Notes: generated by a model from the sequence alone, not told the origin. 8,376 bases of DNA from Clostridiales bacterium (GCA_016930475.1 JAFGGR010000139.1:1-8376); one strand, 5' to 3'; counted from the stretch's first letter, positions 1 to 6,212 are shown. A program made the numbers and translations.

Positions 1-481
1 CCGCTTCGCTCCGCGTCATTACGCCGCACACGACCGCGCGACCTTCCTCATCGTCCGTCAGGATATCCGTGATCTCGCCCTGGCGAATATCGAGGTTCTC
101 CGTGCGCTCCAGGTGCTCCTTCATTCGCTGGCTGTAACGTTTCCGGTCGATTTGGGCGCGCGGTGAAAAAACCGCGGGTCCCTTGGAGCGATTCAGCATT
201 CGTGTCTGAATGGAGCTCTCGTCCGCCATTTTGCCCATCCGTCCGCCGAGCGCGTCGATCTCGCGAACCAGCTGACCTTTCGCCGTTCCCCCGATGCTCG
301 GGTTGCACGGCAGGTTCGCGACGGCATCCAAATGCAGATCGAAAAGCACGCACGACAGACCCAAGCCCGCCGCGGCACAGGCTGCCTCGCAACCGGCATG
401 CCCCGCCCCAACGACGGCAACGTCATAATCGCCGGCCTTATATGATGATTTTCGACGAAGCGCCTCTGAGAGTGTCGTCAC
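1..481 (-). CDS. mnmG: MnmG (GidA), tRNA uridine-34 carboxymethylaminomethyl modification enzyme, N-terminal part
   Basis: This is the FAD-dependent subunit of the MnmE-MnmG complex, which installs (carboxymethyl)aminomethyl groups on wobble uridine 34 of several tRNAs in the cytoplasm. The 160 visible codons read cleanly without a stop and the gene leaves the window at its 3' side; the family is usually about 620-650 residues. The FAD dinucleotide-binding loop GAGHAG is at residues 25-30. It is followed by the family signature PCNPSIGGTAKGQLVREID at about 79-97 and a LNRSKGPAV block near 119-127. The start is a GTG at 481 in the MnmG frame, chosen because AAGGAGG lies 7 nt upstream and there is no ATG before the FAD motif. 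It sits 28 nt after the mnmE stop, consistent with one transcript. The identification is firm; the rest of the protein cannot be judged. Confidence 0.96.
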   Translation of the reverse strand, partial: MTTLSEALRRKSSYKAGDYDVAVVGAGHAGCEAACAAAGLGLSCVLFDLHLDAVANLPCNPSIGGTAKGQLVREIDALGGRMGKMADESSIQTRMLNRSKGPAVFSPRAQIDRKRYSQRMKEHLERTENLDIRQGEITDILTDDEEGRAVVCGVMTRSEA

Positions 482-487
482 GATATG

Positions 488-494
488 CCTCCTT
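488..494 (-). promoter_or_regulatory. Ribosome binding site deciding the GTG start of mnmG
   Basis: AAGGAGG on the minus strand, 6-7 nt before GTG at 481. This strong site lies in the short mnmE-mnmG gap and supports a GTG start with about 17 residues before the conserved DYDVAVVGAGHAG segment. Confidence 0.75.
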
Positions 495-509
495 GCAGGC
501 TTGCGCCCG

Positions 510-1955
510 TTATTTTCCGATACAAAATCTCGAAAAGATCTCCGCGACCAATGTCTCGCTGACGCTATTACCGGTGATCTCACCAAGCAAGTCCATCGCG
601 GACCGGATGAGCGAGCAGGCGATCTCGACCGGCTGACCCGCCGACAGAATTCCCGATGCTTCCAGGAGATAATCCGTCGCCCGATTCACCCGGTCATAAT
701 GACGGCTGTTCGTCAGAAGGAGCGACCGATTGGCACCCTGTCCCAATTCGTCGTAAAACGCGCGGATCTCGGCGCCGATCCGTTCGATCCCTTCGCCGGT
801 CTCCGAAGAGATCGCCTGGCTGAAACGAATCTTTCCGGACAGGTTCAGCTTCCCGATCGCAGTCAGAATATCCCGTAAAAACTCCTCCGCGGAATTTTTC
901 GAGAGAAGGTCCGTTTTGCTGACGAGGATGCCGATCTTCCGATCTTCAAACGACTTCGCGGCGTCGGCAAAAAACGACAGATCTCCGTCTTCTCCGTTCT
1001 CCTCCGGTGAGATCAGCCACAGGAGCAGGTCAGCCTCTGAGATCGCGTCGAAAGCCCTCGAAACGCCGATTTTCTCAACGGTATCCATTGTGGACCGAAG
1101 CCCCGCGGTATCGATCAGGCGCACCGGCACGCCCTCGACGGACGTATCGACCTCGAGCGTATCCCGCGTCGTTCCCGGGATCGGGGTGACGATCGCACGG
1201 TCGTAACCGGCAAGGCGGTTCAGCAGAGATGACTTCCCGCTGTTCGGAACTCCGCACAGGACGACGTTCATCTTTTCCTTGAGGATCCGGCCCTGGGTGT
1301 ACGTTTGTGCCAAATCGCGAAGTTTAGCGGCCGTTTCCGACAGACGGACTGCGGCGTCGCCGATGTTCCCGGGCGCCTCTTCGTGCTCCGGAAATTCAAG
1401 GATCATCTCCAACTTCGCGAAAATCCCGTAGAGCTCGTCAGAGGTCTTACGGATTTCTTCCCGGAGCGCACCCAGAAGATGGGTCTCTGCGGCTCTCAGC
1501 GCCAAGGTCGATTCCGCCGAGATCACGTCCATGACGGACTCGGCCTGAGACAGATCGATTTTGCCGGAAAGAAAAGCGTTCTTGGTAAATTCGCCCGGCT
1601 CCGCCGCGCGCGCTCCGTTTTGGAGCAAAACGCGAAGAATCTCCTGACGGACAGCCGAGCCGCCGTGACAGGAGATTTCGATCAGATCTTCACCGGTATA
1701 AGAATGAGGTGCGCGAAAAACACTCAGCACACACTCGTCAATGACCGTATCGTCACTCGGATCGATCACCCGTCCGAATGCCAGGGTATATCCGGGCATT
1801 TCCCGAACCGAATGAACGCCCTCCCCAGATGAGCGCAGGATCCGGAAAATCCGGTCCGCAACCTCGTCGGCACCTTGTCCCGACATCCGGATAACCGCTA
1901 TGCCACCGATTCCCGGAGGGGTCGCGCAAGCGCAATACGGCGATTCCGGAACCAT
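510..1955 (-). CDS. mnmE: MnmE (TrmE), tRNA-modifying GTPase
   Basis: This GTPase partners MnmG in modifying uridine 34 of tRNA, using a tetrahydrofolate one-carbon donor. At 481 residues it is slightly longer than the roughly 450-460 typical of the family. The N-terminal folate-binding domain starts with ATPPGIGGIAVIRMSG (about 11-26). The G domain follows: G1 GVPNSGKSS at 235-243, the K-loop/G2 TPIPGTTRD at 257-265, G3 DTAGLR at 282-287 with the conserved Glu at 294, and a G4 reading SKTD at 346-349 where NKxD is usual. The protein ends in the MnmE tail with Cys478 in FCIGK. The ATG lies 3 nt after the jag stop, and a GAGGT ribosome site overlaps the end of jag, so the two genes are translationally close. 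The frame is intact. Confidence 0.98.
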   Translation of the reverse strand: MVPESPYCACATPPGIGGIAVIRMSGQGADEVADRIFRILRSSGEGVHSVREMPGYTLAFGRVIDPSDDTVIDECVLSVFRAPHSYTGEDLIEISCHGGSAVRQEILRVLLQNGARAAEPGEFTKNAFLSGKIDLSQAESVMDVISAESTLALRAAETHLLGALREEIRKTSDELYGIFAKLEMILEFPEHEEAPGNIGDAAVRLSETAAKLRDLAQTYTQGRILKEKMNVVLCGVPNSGKSSLLNRLAGYDRAIVTPIPGTTRDTLEVDTSVEGVPVRLIDTAGLRSTMDTVEKIGVSRAFDAISEADLLLWLISPEENGEDGDLSFFADAAKSFEDRKIGILVSKTDLLSKNSAEEFLRDILTAIGKLNLSGKIRFSQAISSETGEGIERIGAEIRAFYDELGQGANRSLLLTNSRHYDRVNRATDYLLEASGILSAGQPVEIACSLIRSAMDLLGEITGNSVSETLVAEIFSRFCIGK

Positions 1956-1958
1956 CGG

Positions 1959-2684
1959 TTATACCTCGGTTTGCTCTTTTCCGGCGGGGGAGACGATGAC
2001 CCTACGCTCCGGCTCCTCGCCCTCACTGTGCGTGCTTACGCCGCCGAATGACTGCAAGGCAAAATGCACAATGCGTCGTTCGGAAGGATTCATCGCCTCC
2101 ATCGCAATCGGGGAGCCGGTGTGAAGGACCCGTGCGGCGGCCTTTTTGGCCAATGAAATAACGATCTCCTCACGGCGCTTCTTGTAGCCGCCGATATCGA
2201 GCGATACCCGGATGTGCTCCTCGCTGTTCTTATTGGCGACAAGGCTCGTCAGGTAGGATATCGCGTCGAGCGTCTCGCCGTGCCGGCCGATCGCGGCTCC
2301 GCAATCCTGTCCGGTCACCGAGATGAAAACCGTGTCTTCTTCCCGGTATGAGTCGAGCTTGCCGTGAATGCCGATACCCGAAAGGATCTCCGCGACGAAA
2401 TTCACCGCTTCCTCCTCCGCTTCGCTGATGGCGTCTCCCTCGAAGGATTCATCATCTCCGTAGTATGTGGTGTCCTCTTCTTCAACATCCGATTCATCCG
2501 TCTCCGAAACATCCGCAGTAACACGAACCGTTGCCGACTTCTTACCGATCCCGAGGAACCCCTTGGACGATCCGTCCTCGACGACCTCGATCACCGCGTC
2601 CTCTTCGGCCACACCGAGTTCCTCGATCGCCAATGATATGGCTTCTTCAACGGACTTTGCCGTCTTGGTCACAGTTTTTTCCAT
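1959..2684 (-). CDS. jag: Jag / KhpB, RNA-binding protein with Jag-N, KH and R3H domains
   Basis: A 241-residue cytoplasmic RNA-binding protein (also called KhpB or EloR). In streptococci the family binds RNA with KhpA and influences cell elongation and division; the role here is inferred from homology. The Jag-N domain covers about residues 1-55 with the signature KGFLGIGKK at 41-49. A highly acidic linker, rich in Asp, Glu and Ser, runs about 57-95. The KH domain carries the GxxG loop GRHG at 133-136. The R3H domain includes MNPSERRIVHFAL with the R-x3-H pair Arg203/His207, followed by STHSEGEEPERRVIV. The ATG has GGGAGG 7 nt upstream. The gene lies 42 nt after yidC and 3 nt before mnmE, the usual order in Bacillota. 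Confidence 0.97.
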   Translation of the reverse strand: MEKTVTKTAKSVEEAISLAIEELGVAEEDAVIEVVEDGSSKGFLGIGKKSATVRVTADVSETDESDVEEEDTTYYGDDESFEGDAISEAEEEAVNFVAEILSGIGIHGKLDSYREEDTVFISVTGQDCGAAIGRHGETLDAISYLTSLVANKNSEEHIRVSLDIGGYKKRREEIVISLAKKAAARVLHTGSPIAMEAMNPSERRIVHFALQSFGGVSTHSEGEEPERRVIVSPAGKEQTEV

Positions 2685-2726
2685 TTATACGCCTCCCGCA
2701 ATACCGGTCAGAGTTGCCTCAGCCGT

Positions 2727-3800
2727 TTAATATCTCTTTTTTTTCGAGGAAGATTTCAGCGAGCCATACGTGCCGTCTTCATCTCCGCCCGCATTCCTTG
2801 CAAACGCCATGGCCTTGAGTGCTTCCATTTCTGCCTTCTTGGCTTCCATCGGCTTCGTGAAAAGGAAGAAGATGATCACTTGTTGAAGAATGCCCATGAT
2901 ATTACCGATGATCCAGTAGAACGCCATGGCCGCCGGCAGAGTAAAAGTAAAGACCAACATCATCAGAGGCATCAGATAGAGCATGATCTTCATCGTGGAC
3001 TGCATCGAATTCTCCTGCGCCTGATCCTTCCTCGCCGGATTGACCCGAGCGCGCTCCTTGGCTTCCTTCGCGGCCTGTTCGGCCTTGCGATCCGGCTTGA
3101 GCAGGTTCGTCACCTTGGTCTGGATCAATGTCGTTCCGAGAACCAGGATCGGCAGGACCATCAGCGGAAGATAGATCTTCCAGTCCGGCCCGAAAAGTAC
3201 GTTGGGCTTCCATTGCGGCGTCAGGGAAAGATCGAGACCGAGGAAATGCATGTCGACCATCTGACTGATCCCGATGAGCCCCTTGTTGACCGCCTCGCGA
3301 AGAATCTCCGGACTTTTCTGCAATGCCGTAACAACCGGAATACTGTTCGTCTTGACATTCGCGATGTTCAACAATTCCCCGAGCGCTATCACATTCTCCT
3401 TGGAAACTTGACTGAGGTAGTGAAGTGGAGCACGGACCACCTCGAAAATCGGCCAGATAAAGAAAATCTGCAGGAAAGGAAGGATACAGCCTCCGAGCGA
3501 CGACGCTCCGTTCTGCTGGAACAGTTTGCTGATCTCTTCGTTCTGCTTCTGCTTGTCGTCGGGATACATCCGGCGGATCTCCGCCTGCTGGGCCGAAAGC
3601 GCCTGCTGCTTGACCATCGATCTTTGAGACCGGACATTCAGCGGAATCAAGAGGCCGCGGACGATGAGCGTCAGCGCGATGACCGCCAATCCGTAGCTGT
3701 TAAAAAACTGGTAAGAGATCCTCATCAGCCAACCAAACAGCATGTTCAGCGGGCTGTCCGGCAACCCCAGAAAAGAGAGCTGAAAAATATATGGATTCAT
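2727..3800 (-). CDS. yidC: YidC/Oxa1/SpoIIIJ-family membrane protein insertase
   Basis: This insertase places proteins in the cytoplasmic membrane, alone or with SecYEG. The protein has 357 residues and lacks the large periplasmic domain of proteobacterial YidC. It has no lipobox cysteine or clear signal peptide, unlike SpoIIIJ of B. subtilis. Likely membrane segments are at about 36-57, 103-124, 208-227, 272-289 and 290-314. Arg48 in the first segment (LIVRGLLIPL) matches the conserved hydrophilic-groove arginine of Gram-positive YidC. A charged cytoplasmic loop (about 230-268) and a basic tail ending KKKRY could touch the ribosome. The region between the second and third segments (about 125-205) is long, which makes the protein larger than many Gram-positive homologues. 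The ATG is preceded by AAGGAG 9 nt upstream. It lies 83 nt after yidD. Confidence 0.96.
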   Translation of the reverse strand: MNPYIFQLSFLGLPDSPLNMLFGWLMRISYQFFNSYGLAVIALTLIVRGLLIPLNVRSQRSMVKQQALSAQQAEIRRMYPDDKQKQNEEISKLFQQNGASSLGGCILPFLQIFFIWPIFEVVRAPLHYLSQVSKENVIALGELLNIANVKTNSIPVVTALQKSPEILREAVNKGLIGISQMVDMHFLGLDLSLTPQWKPNVLFGPDWKIYLPLMVLPILVLGTTLIQTKVTNLLKPDRKAEQAAKEAKERARVNPARKDQAQENSMQSTMKIMLYLMPLMMLVFTFTLPAAMAFYWIIGNIMGILQQVIIFFLFTKPMEAKKAEMEALKAMAFARNAGGDEDGTYGSLKSSSKKKRY

Positions 3801-3852
3801 GTGCTATATCTCCTTAGGTCGTGCGGTCGATCTATCGTAATCCAATTAGTAT

Positions 3853-3882
3853 ATCATAACAAAGGTTGACCTTTATTCGCAA
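3853..3882 (-). promoter_or_regulatory. Possible internal promoter before yidC
   Basis: On the minus strand, TTGCGA (3882-3877) is followed 18 nt later by TATGAT (3858-3853), matching the sigma-A consensus at 4/6 and 5/6. It lies in the 83-nt gap between yidD and yidC. The spacer contains a 6-bp inverted repeat AAAGGT-TG-ACCTTT (3861-3874). A weak prediction from sequence alone. Confidence 0.3.
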
Positions 3883-3883
3883 C

Positions 3884-4096
3884 TTATTTCACCGGGTCAT
3901 AGCCGCCTTTACTGAAGGGGTTACAACGCAGAATCCTCCAGACCGCCATCCAAAATCCTTTGAATGCCCCGTACTTCTCTATGGCATCGATCGCGTATTC
4001 GGAGCAAGTAGGAATATATTTACAGGCCGGCGCCATATGCGGTGATATTTTCCGCTTATAGAAGCGGATCGCGCGGATCATCCATCTCTTGATCAT
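3884..4096 (-). CDS. yidD: YidD, membrane protein insertion efficiency factor
   Basis: A small (70 residues) membrane-associated protein that assists YidC-dependent insertion in E. coli; its mechanism is not settled. The family pattern is complete: IRFYKRKISPHMAPACKYIP at about 10-29, then TCSEYA with Cys31, and the closing RCNPFSKGGYDP at about 57-68 with Cys58. The N-terminal stretch is amphipathic and basic. The ATG at 4096 is preferred over an in-frame upstream ATG at 4123. It overlaps the rnpA stop as ATGA, has GGGGAG 8 nt upstream and gives the usual family length. The overlap suggests translational coupling to rnpA. Confidence 0.95.
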   Translation of the reverse strand: MIKRWMIRAIRFYKRKISPHMAPACKYIPTCSEYAIDAIEKYGAFKGFWMAVWRILRCNPFSKGGYDPVK

Positions 4097-4473
4097 CGGG
4101 CCTGCTCCCCGCTTTGCAACCATCGTCCGAAAAGCCGCTTCATGTCCTCATCGACCTCCGCGAATGTCGGGAGCGGGTCAGCATATCGCATCATGATGAT
4201 GAAATCGTAGCCGACGGGAAGATCCTTTTGAAACAAGCGATAACTTTCGCGTAAAAGTCTTCTGGAGCGGTTTCTCTTCACCGCGCCCTTGATCCTTCGG
4301 TTCCCCGAAAACCCTACCCGATTGATGAGCGGAGGGATCGGCGTGGTATTGTGGCGTATTCCCTTCGGCCGCTTGAAATAATGTACGACCACGTGCTTCC
4401 CGGACAATATCCGCCCGCGCTTATACACGCGCGAAAACTCATAATTGAAACGAAGCGGCTGAGAGCTTTTCAT
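4093..4473 (-). CDS. rnpA: RnpA, protein component of ribonuclease P
   Basis: This basic protein binds the RNase P RNA and helps it recognise the 5' leader of precursor tRNAs. With the start chosen here it has 126 residues, close to the usual 110-130. The N-terminal LRFNYEFSRVYKRGR (about 7-21) matches the family's opening helix region. The RNR motif is KRNRSRRLLRES at 66-77, inside the conserved GAVKRNR block, preceded by RVGFSGNRRIKG. The ATG at 4473 is chosen because GGAAG lies 7 nt upstream and the product aligns without extension; ATGs at 4479 and 4500 are in frame and cannot be excluded. It follows rpmH by 54 nt, with a terminator-like hairpin between, and its stop overlaps the yidD start. 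Confidence 0.94.
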   Translation of the reverse strand: MKSSQPLRFNYEFSRVYKRGRILSGKHVVVHYFKRPKGIRHNTTPIPPLINRVGFSGNRRIKGAVKRNRSRRLLRESYRLFQKDLPVGYDFIIMMRYADPLPTFAEVDEDMKRLFGRWLQSGEQAR

Positions 4474-4497
4474 GATCATGCTTCCAATTCCCGGGCA

Positions 4498-4529
4498 CAA
4501 AAAAGAAGGACCCCGAGAAGGCGGTCCTT
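4498..4529 (-). terminator. Intrinsic-terminator-like hairpin between rpmH and rnpA
   Basis: On the minus strand a perfect 7-bp stem pairs AAGGACC (4529-4523) with GGTCCTT (4512-4506) around a 10-nt loop that can add two more pairs. It is followed by C and six T residues (4504-4499). The 5' arm begins inside the rpmH stop codon. Because rnpA and the rest of the operon lie downstream, it probably acts as a partial terminator that keeps L34 expression above that of RnpA. Confidence 0.75.
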
Positions 4530-4662
4530 AAGCCGACAGACGTTTTCTTCCCTTGAGTCTTCTTCTCTTGAGAACGTCTCGTCCGGCGGCAGTACTCATT
4601 CTTTTGAGAAAGCCGTGCTCCTTGGCTCTATGCTTTTTCTTAGGCTGATATGTCATCTTCAT
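4528..4662 (-). CDS. rpmH: 50S ribosomal protein L34
   Basis: L34 is a small, very basic protein of the large ribosomal subunit. The 44-residue product MKMTYQPKKKHRAKEHGFLK... continues with RMSTAAGRDVLKRRRLKGRK and matches the family along its whole length (usual length 44-46). An open frame extends 26 codons further upstream to 4740, but that part overlaps the promoter and leader, so the ATG at 4662 is used. A GGAGG ribosome site lies 10 nt before it. This is the first gene of the rpmH-rnpA-yidD-yidC-jag-mnmE-mnmG series. Confidence 0.98.
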   Translation of the reverse strand: MKMTYQPKKKHRAKEHGFLKRMSTAAGRDVLKRRRLKGRKRLSA

Positions 4663-4726
4663 GTGGCTAAATCCTCCGAAAGTTGCAATCATCGAAAATG
4701 TTCGACCCATGCCGAACAGCGTTAGA

Positions 4727-4756
4727 ATTATACAAGGCAACGCCCCATTCTGTCAA
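4727..4756 (-). promoter_or_regulatory. Consensus sigma-A promoter of the rpmH operon
   Basis: On the minus strand, TTGACA (4756-4751) and TATAAT (4732-4727) are both perfect, with an 18-nt spacer. Transcription should start near 4720, giving a leader of about 58 nt before rpmH. Such a strong promoter suits a ribosomal protein gene. Confidence 0.85.
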
Positions 4757-4808
4757 CAGTGATCTGTATTCGCGGAACCATAAACGACAGAACAACAGCG
4801 TTCTCCGA

Positions 4809-5732
4809 TCATCCGATCGTCTCGCAGGAAAAAACGAATGAACCGCTCCCGCAAAACGCTCCGGCGTCCCGACCGGCTTTATCCCGAAGCTTCTGGTCGT
4901 CAAATATCCCGAATACCGCGCTTCCCGATCCGCTCACAGCCGAGTAAATACTACCGCTTTTCTCGAAAAACTCCGATACCCGGGCAATTTCCGGTACCGC
5001 CTTGACCGCCGCCGCCGTGAGATCATTGAACAAATACGGTGTGATCTTCCGTAACCTCGAGGCCGCCTCTTCGTCCTCCGCGGTCAAAACCGCCATCAAT
5101 CCCGACTCCTCCCGGACGCCGCTCGAAAAGTTTCGCGCCTCGCGGTCGTATGTCGCATAGGCTTCCGGAGTCGATACGCCCTTTCCGGGTTTGATGATCA
5201 ATACGGGGAGCCCCGCAAACGCCCGGATCGGAGTGATCCGTTCGCCGATCCCCTCGCACAGGGATGCCCTTCCATCGATGAAGAAAGGAACGTCCGCACC
5301 GACCGATAATGCGACATCGATCAACTCTTTTTCGGAATGCGCTCCGGAAAAGCCTTCGTTCAAGAGACGAAGAACGGCGGCGGCATCGGAACTGCCTCCG
5401 CCCAAACCGGCCTTGACGGGAATTCGTTTGTCTGCGGTGATACGCACCTGTACACTTGGCTTCCCGATCCTTGACAGGTAGGCGGCAGCGGCCCGGTACA
5501 TGGTGTTTCGGGAATCCGACGGAATCCCTGTGTCATCCAGCATGAGACGAATATCGGGAGATCTGCCGGTGATGGTCCCGGAAAAATCGATATCGATTTC
5601 AACAGTGTCCGAAAGGGAGACCGGTTGCATCACGGTCGAGAGCAAATGGTACCCGTCCTCCCGCAAGCCGACGATCCGCAGGAGAAGATTGACCTTGGCG
5701 TACGCCTCCGTTGCTTTTCGAAAATGCTCCAT
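4809..5732 (-). CDS. ispE: IspE, 4-diphosphocytidyl-2-C-methyl-D-erythritol kinase
   Basis: IspE phosphorylates the 2-hydroxyl of CDP-methylerythritol with ATP, the fourth step of the MEP route to isoprenoid precursors. The 307-residue protein (usual 280-310) has the GHMP-kinase fold. AYAKVNLLLRI carries the substrate-binding Lys13, the glycine-rich ATP loop VKAGLGGGSSDAAAVL lies at 106-121, GADVPFF carries the catalytic Asp147, and the C-terminal motif SGSGSAVFGIF lies near 265-275. The ATG at 5732 has AGGGG 6 nt upstream, directly against the last T-run of a duplicated terminator. It lies downstream of veg on the same strand, as in B. subtilis, but without the small spore-protein gene sspF found between them there. 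No strong terminator separates it from the rpmH promoter. Confidence 0.96.
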   Translation of the reverse strand: MEHFRKATEAYAKVNLLLRIVGLREDGYHLLSTVMQPVSLSDTVEIDIDFSGTITGRSPDIRLMLDDTGIPSDSRNTMYRAAAAYLSRIGKPSVQVRITADKRIPVKAGLGGGSSDAAAVLRLLNEGFSGAHSEKELIDVALSVGADVPFFIDGRASLCEGIGERITPIRAFAGLPVLIIKPGKGVSTPEAYATYDREARNFSSGVREESGLMAVLTAEDEEAASRLRKITPYLFNDLTAAAVKAVPEIARVSEFFEKSGSIYSAVSGSGSAVFGIFDDQKLRDKAGRDAGAFCGSGSFVFSCETIG

Positions 5733-5746
5733 CCGTTACCCCTAAA

Positions 5747-5797
5747 AAAAGAGCCGCCCCGTAAACTACTAAATAAAAGAGCCGCCCCGTAAACTAC
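5747..5797. repeat. Two perfect 23-bp direct repeats, 28-bp period
   Basis: The sequence beginning AAAAGAGCCGCCCC and ending GTAAACTAC occurs at 5747-5769 and again at 5775-5797, separated by TAAAT and its flanking base. Read on the minus strand, each copy is the loop, 3' arm and T-tract of the veg terminator hairpin, so this looks like a tandem duplication of half a terminator. Confidence 0.95.
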
Positions 5798-5803
5798 GAG
5801 GCG
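5771..5803 (-). terminator. Intrinsic terminator after veg, with a second 3' arm and T-tract downstream
   Basis: On the minus strand, CGCCTCGT (5803-5796) pairs with ACGGGGCG (5790-5783) through 8 bp with one G-U, around the loop AGTTT. It is followed by GCTCTTTTATTT. An identical 3' arm (5762-5755) comes again 28 nt later, with seven T residues (5750-5744) that touch the ispE ribosome site. Termination here would end veg transcripts and leave ispE dependent on readthrough or an unseen promoter. Confidence 0.7.
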
Positions 5804-5861
5804 TCCCTTATTAATCATTCCGTTAAGACAAAATACCGATCCGCATAGTAACCGTGCACGA

Positions 5862-6131
5862 TCAGCCCGCGCTGACCGCTACCGCGGAAACCATGGCGAT
5901 CTCCACCGCCTTCGTCAGAACGTCAACGTAACTATAAGATACGACCTCTGGTGCCGTCTCGCAATTCTGACGGGTGCAACGAACCGTAAACACGTTCGGG
6001 TAACAATGGTCAAGGACTCCCTCGTGAATGATGATGCGCTTCCTGCCCCCATTCGAGGTCAGTCGGATCCGTCTTCCGACAAAATTCTGCAAATCTTTTC
6101 TACAAGCTTCTAAATCAGTCTTAATGATCAC
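5862..6131 (-). CDS. veg: Veg-family protein (DUF1021)
   Basis: A small (89 residues) soluble protein of the Veg family. In B. subtilis veg is strongly transcribed and has been linked to biofilm matrix regulation; the biochemical role is not established. Recognisable family features are the FVGRRIRL segment at 17-24, SNGGRKR at 26-32, YPNVF at 44-48 and VSYSYVDVLTKAVE at 64-77. The short hydrophobic C-terminus ends VSAVAVSAG. It contains four cysteines (10, 43, 51, 57). The start is GTG at 6131 with GGAGG 6 nt upstream; the overlapping ATG at 6133 is followed at once by TGA and cannot be used. Next on the strand is ispE, the conserved Bacillota neighbour. It has a consensus promoter and a long leader upstream and a terminator downstream. 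Confidence 0.93.
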   Translation of the reverse strand: MIIKTDLEACRKDLQNFVGRRIRLTSNGGRKRIIIHEGVLDHCYPNVFTVRCTRQNCETAPEVVSYSYVDVLTKAVEIAMVSAVAVSAG

Positions 6132-6134
6132 ATT

Positions 6135-6142
6135 TCACCTCC
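6135..6142 (-). promoter_or_regulatory. Ribosome binding site of veg, followed by an overlapping ATG-TGA
   Basis: GGAGGTGA on the minus strand, ideally spaced for the GTG at 6131. The same bases also place an ATG at 6133 whose next codon is TGA, so the ribosome meets a start-stop pair two bases before the true start. Confidence 0.7.
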
Positions 6143-6157
6143 GCTATATCTATACCA

Positions 6158-6186
6158 CGCCGTGCGCTTAGCATTTAAGCACAGCG
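6158..6186 (-). promoter_or_regulatory. Hairpin in the veg leader
   Basis: On the minus strand, CGCTGTGCTTA (6186-6176) pairs with TAA-GC-GCACGGCG (6170-6158) around the loop AATGC. This gives 11 pairs with one G-U and a 2-nt bulge. No T-tract follows, so it is not a terminator. It ends about 15 nt before the veg ribosome site and could affect mRNA stability or translation. Confidence 0.5.
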
Positions 6187-6198
6187 GACCGCAACCAT

Positions 6199-6212
6199 TG
6201 TTTCACGGAACA
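6199..6212. other. parS-like sequence missing two central bases
   Basis: TGTTTCACGGAACA equals the Bacillus-type parS sequence TGTTTCACGTGGAACA with the TG after TTTCACG removed. ParB proteins need both half-sites at fixed spacing, so this is probably not functional as it stands. It is recorded because parS sites cluster near replication origins and this gene neighbourhood is typical of oriC surroundings. Confidence 0.3.

Noticed and set aside
510..1955. Long plus-strand open frames opposite mnmE (for example 1305-1832)
   Set aside because: They lie antisense to a clear MnmE gene and show no recognisable protein features; they are codon-bias shadows.
2880..3869. A 329-codon plus-strand frame opposite yidC
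   Set aside because: It is very rich in Arg, His, Asp and Gln, as expected for the complement of a membrane protein gene, and YidC on the other strand is unambiguous.
4097..4123. Longer yidD start at 4123
   Set aside because: It would overlap rnpA by 31 nt and adds residues not seen in the family; the ATGA-coupled start at 4096 has a good ribosome site.
4757..4808. Terminator after ispE
   Set aside because: Only a 5-bp stem (AGAAC/GTTCT) with no proper T-run is present, so no terminator is called.
6141..6155. TATAGAT as a second veg -10 box
   Set aside because: It touches the ribosome site and has no -35 box at suitable spacing.
6121..6210. Two short leader frames before veg (12 and 17 codons, joined by TAAATG)
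   Set aside because: Neither has a ribosome binding site and the peptides show no regulatory codon run, so they are likely chance.
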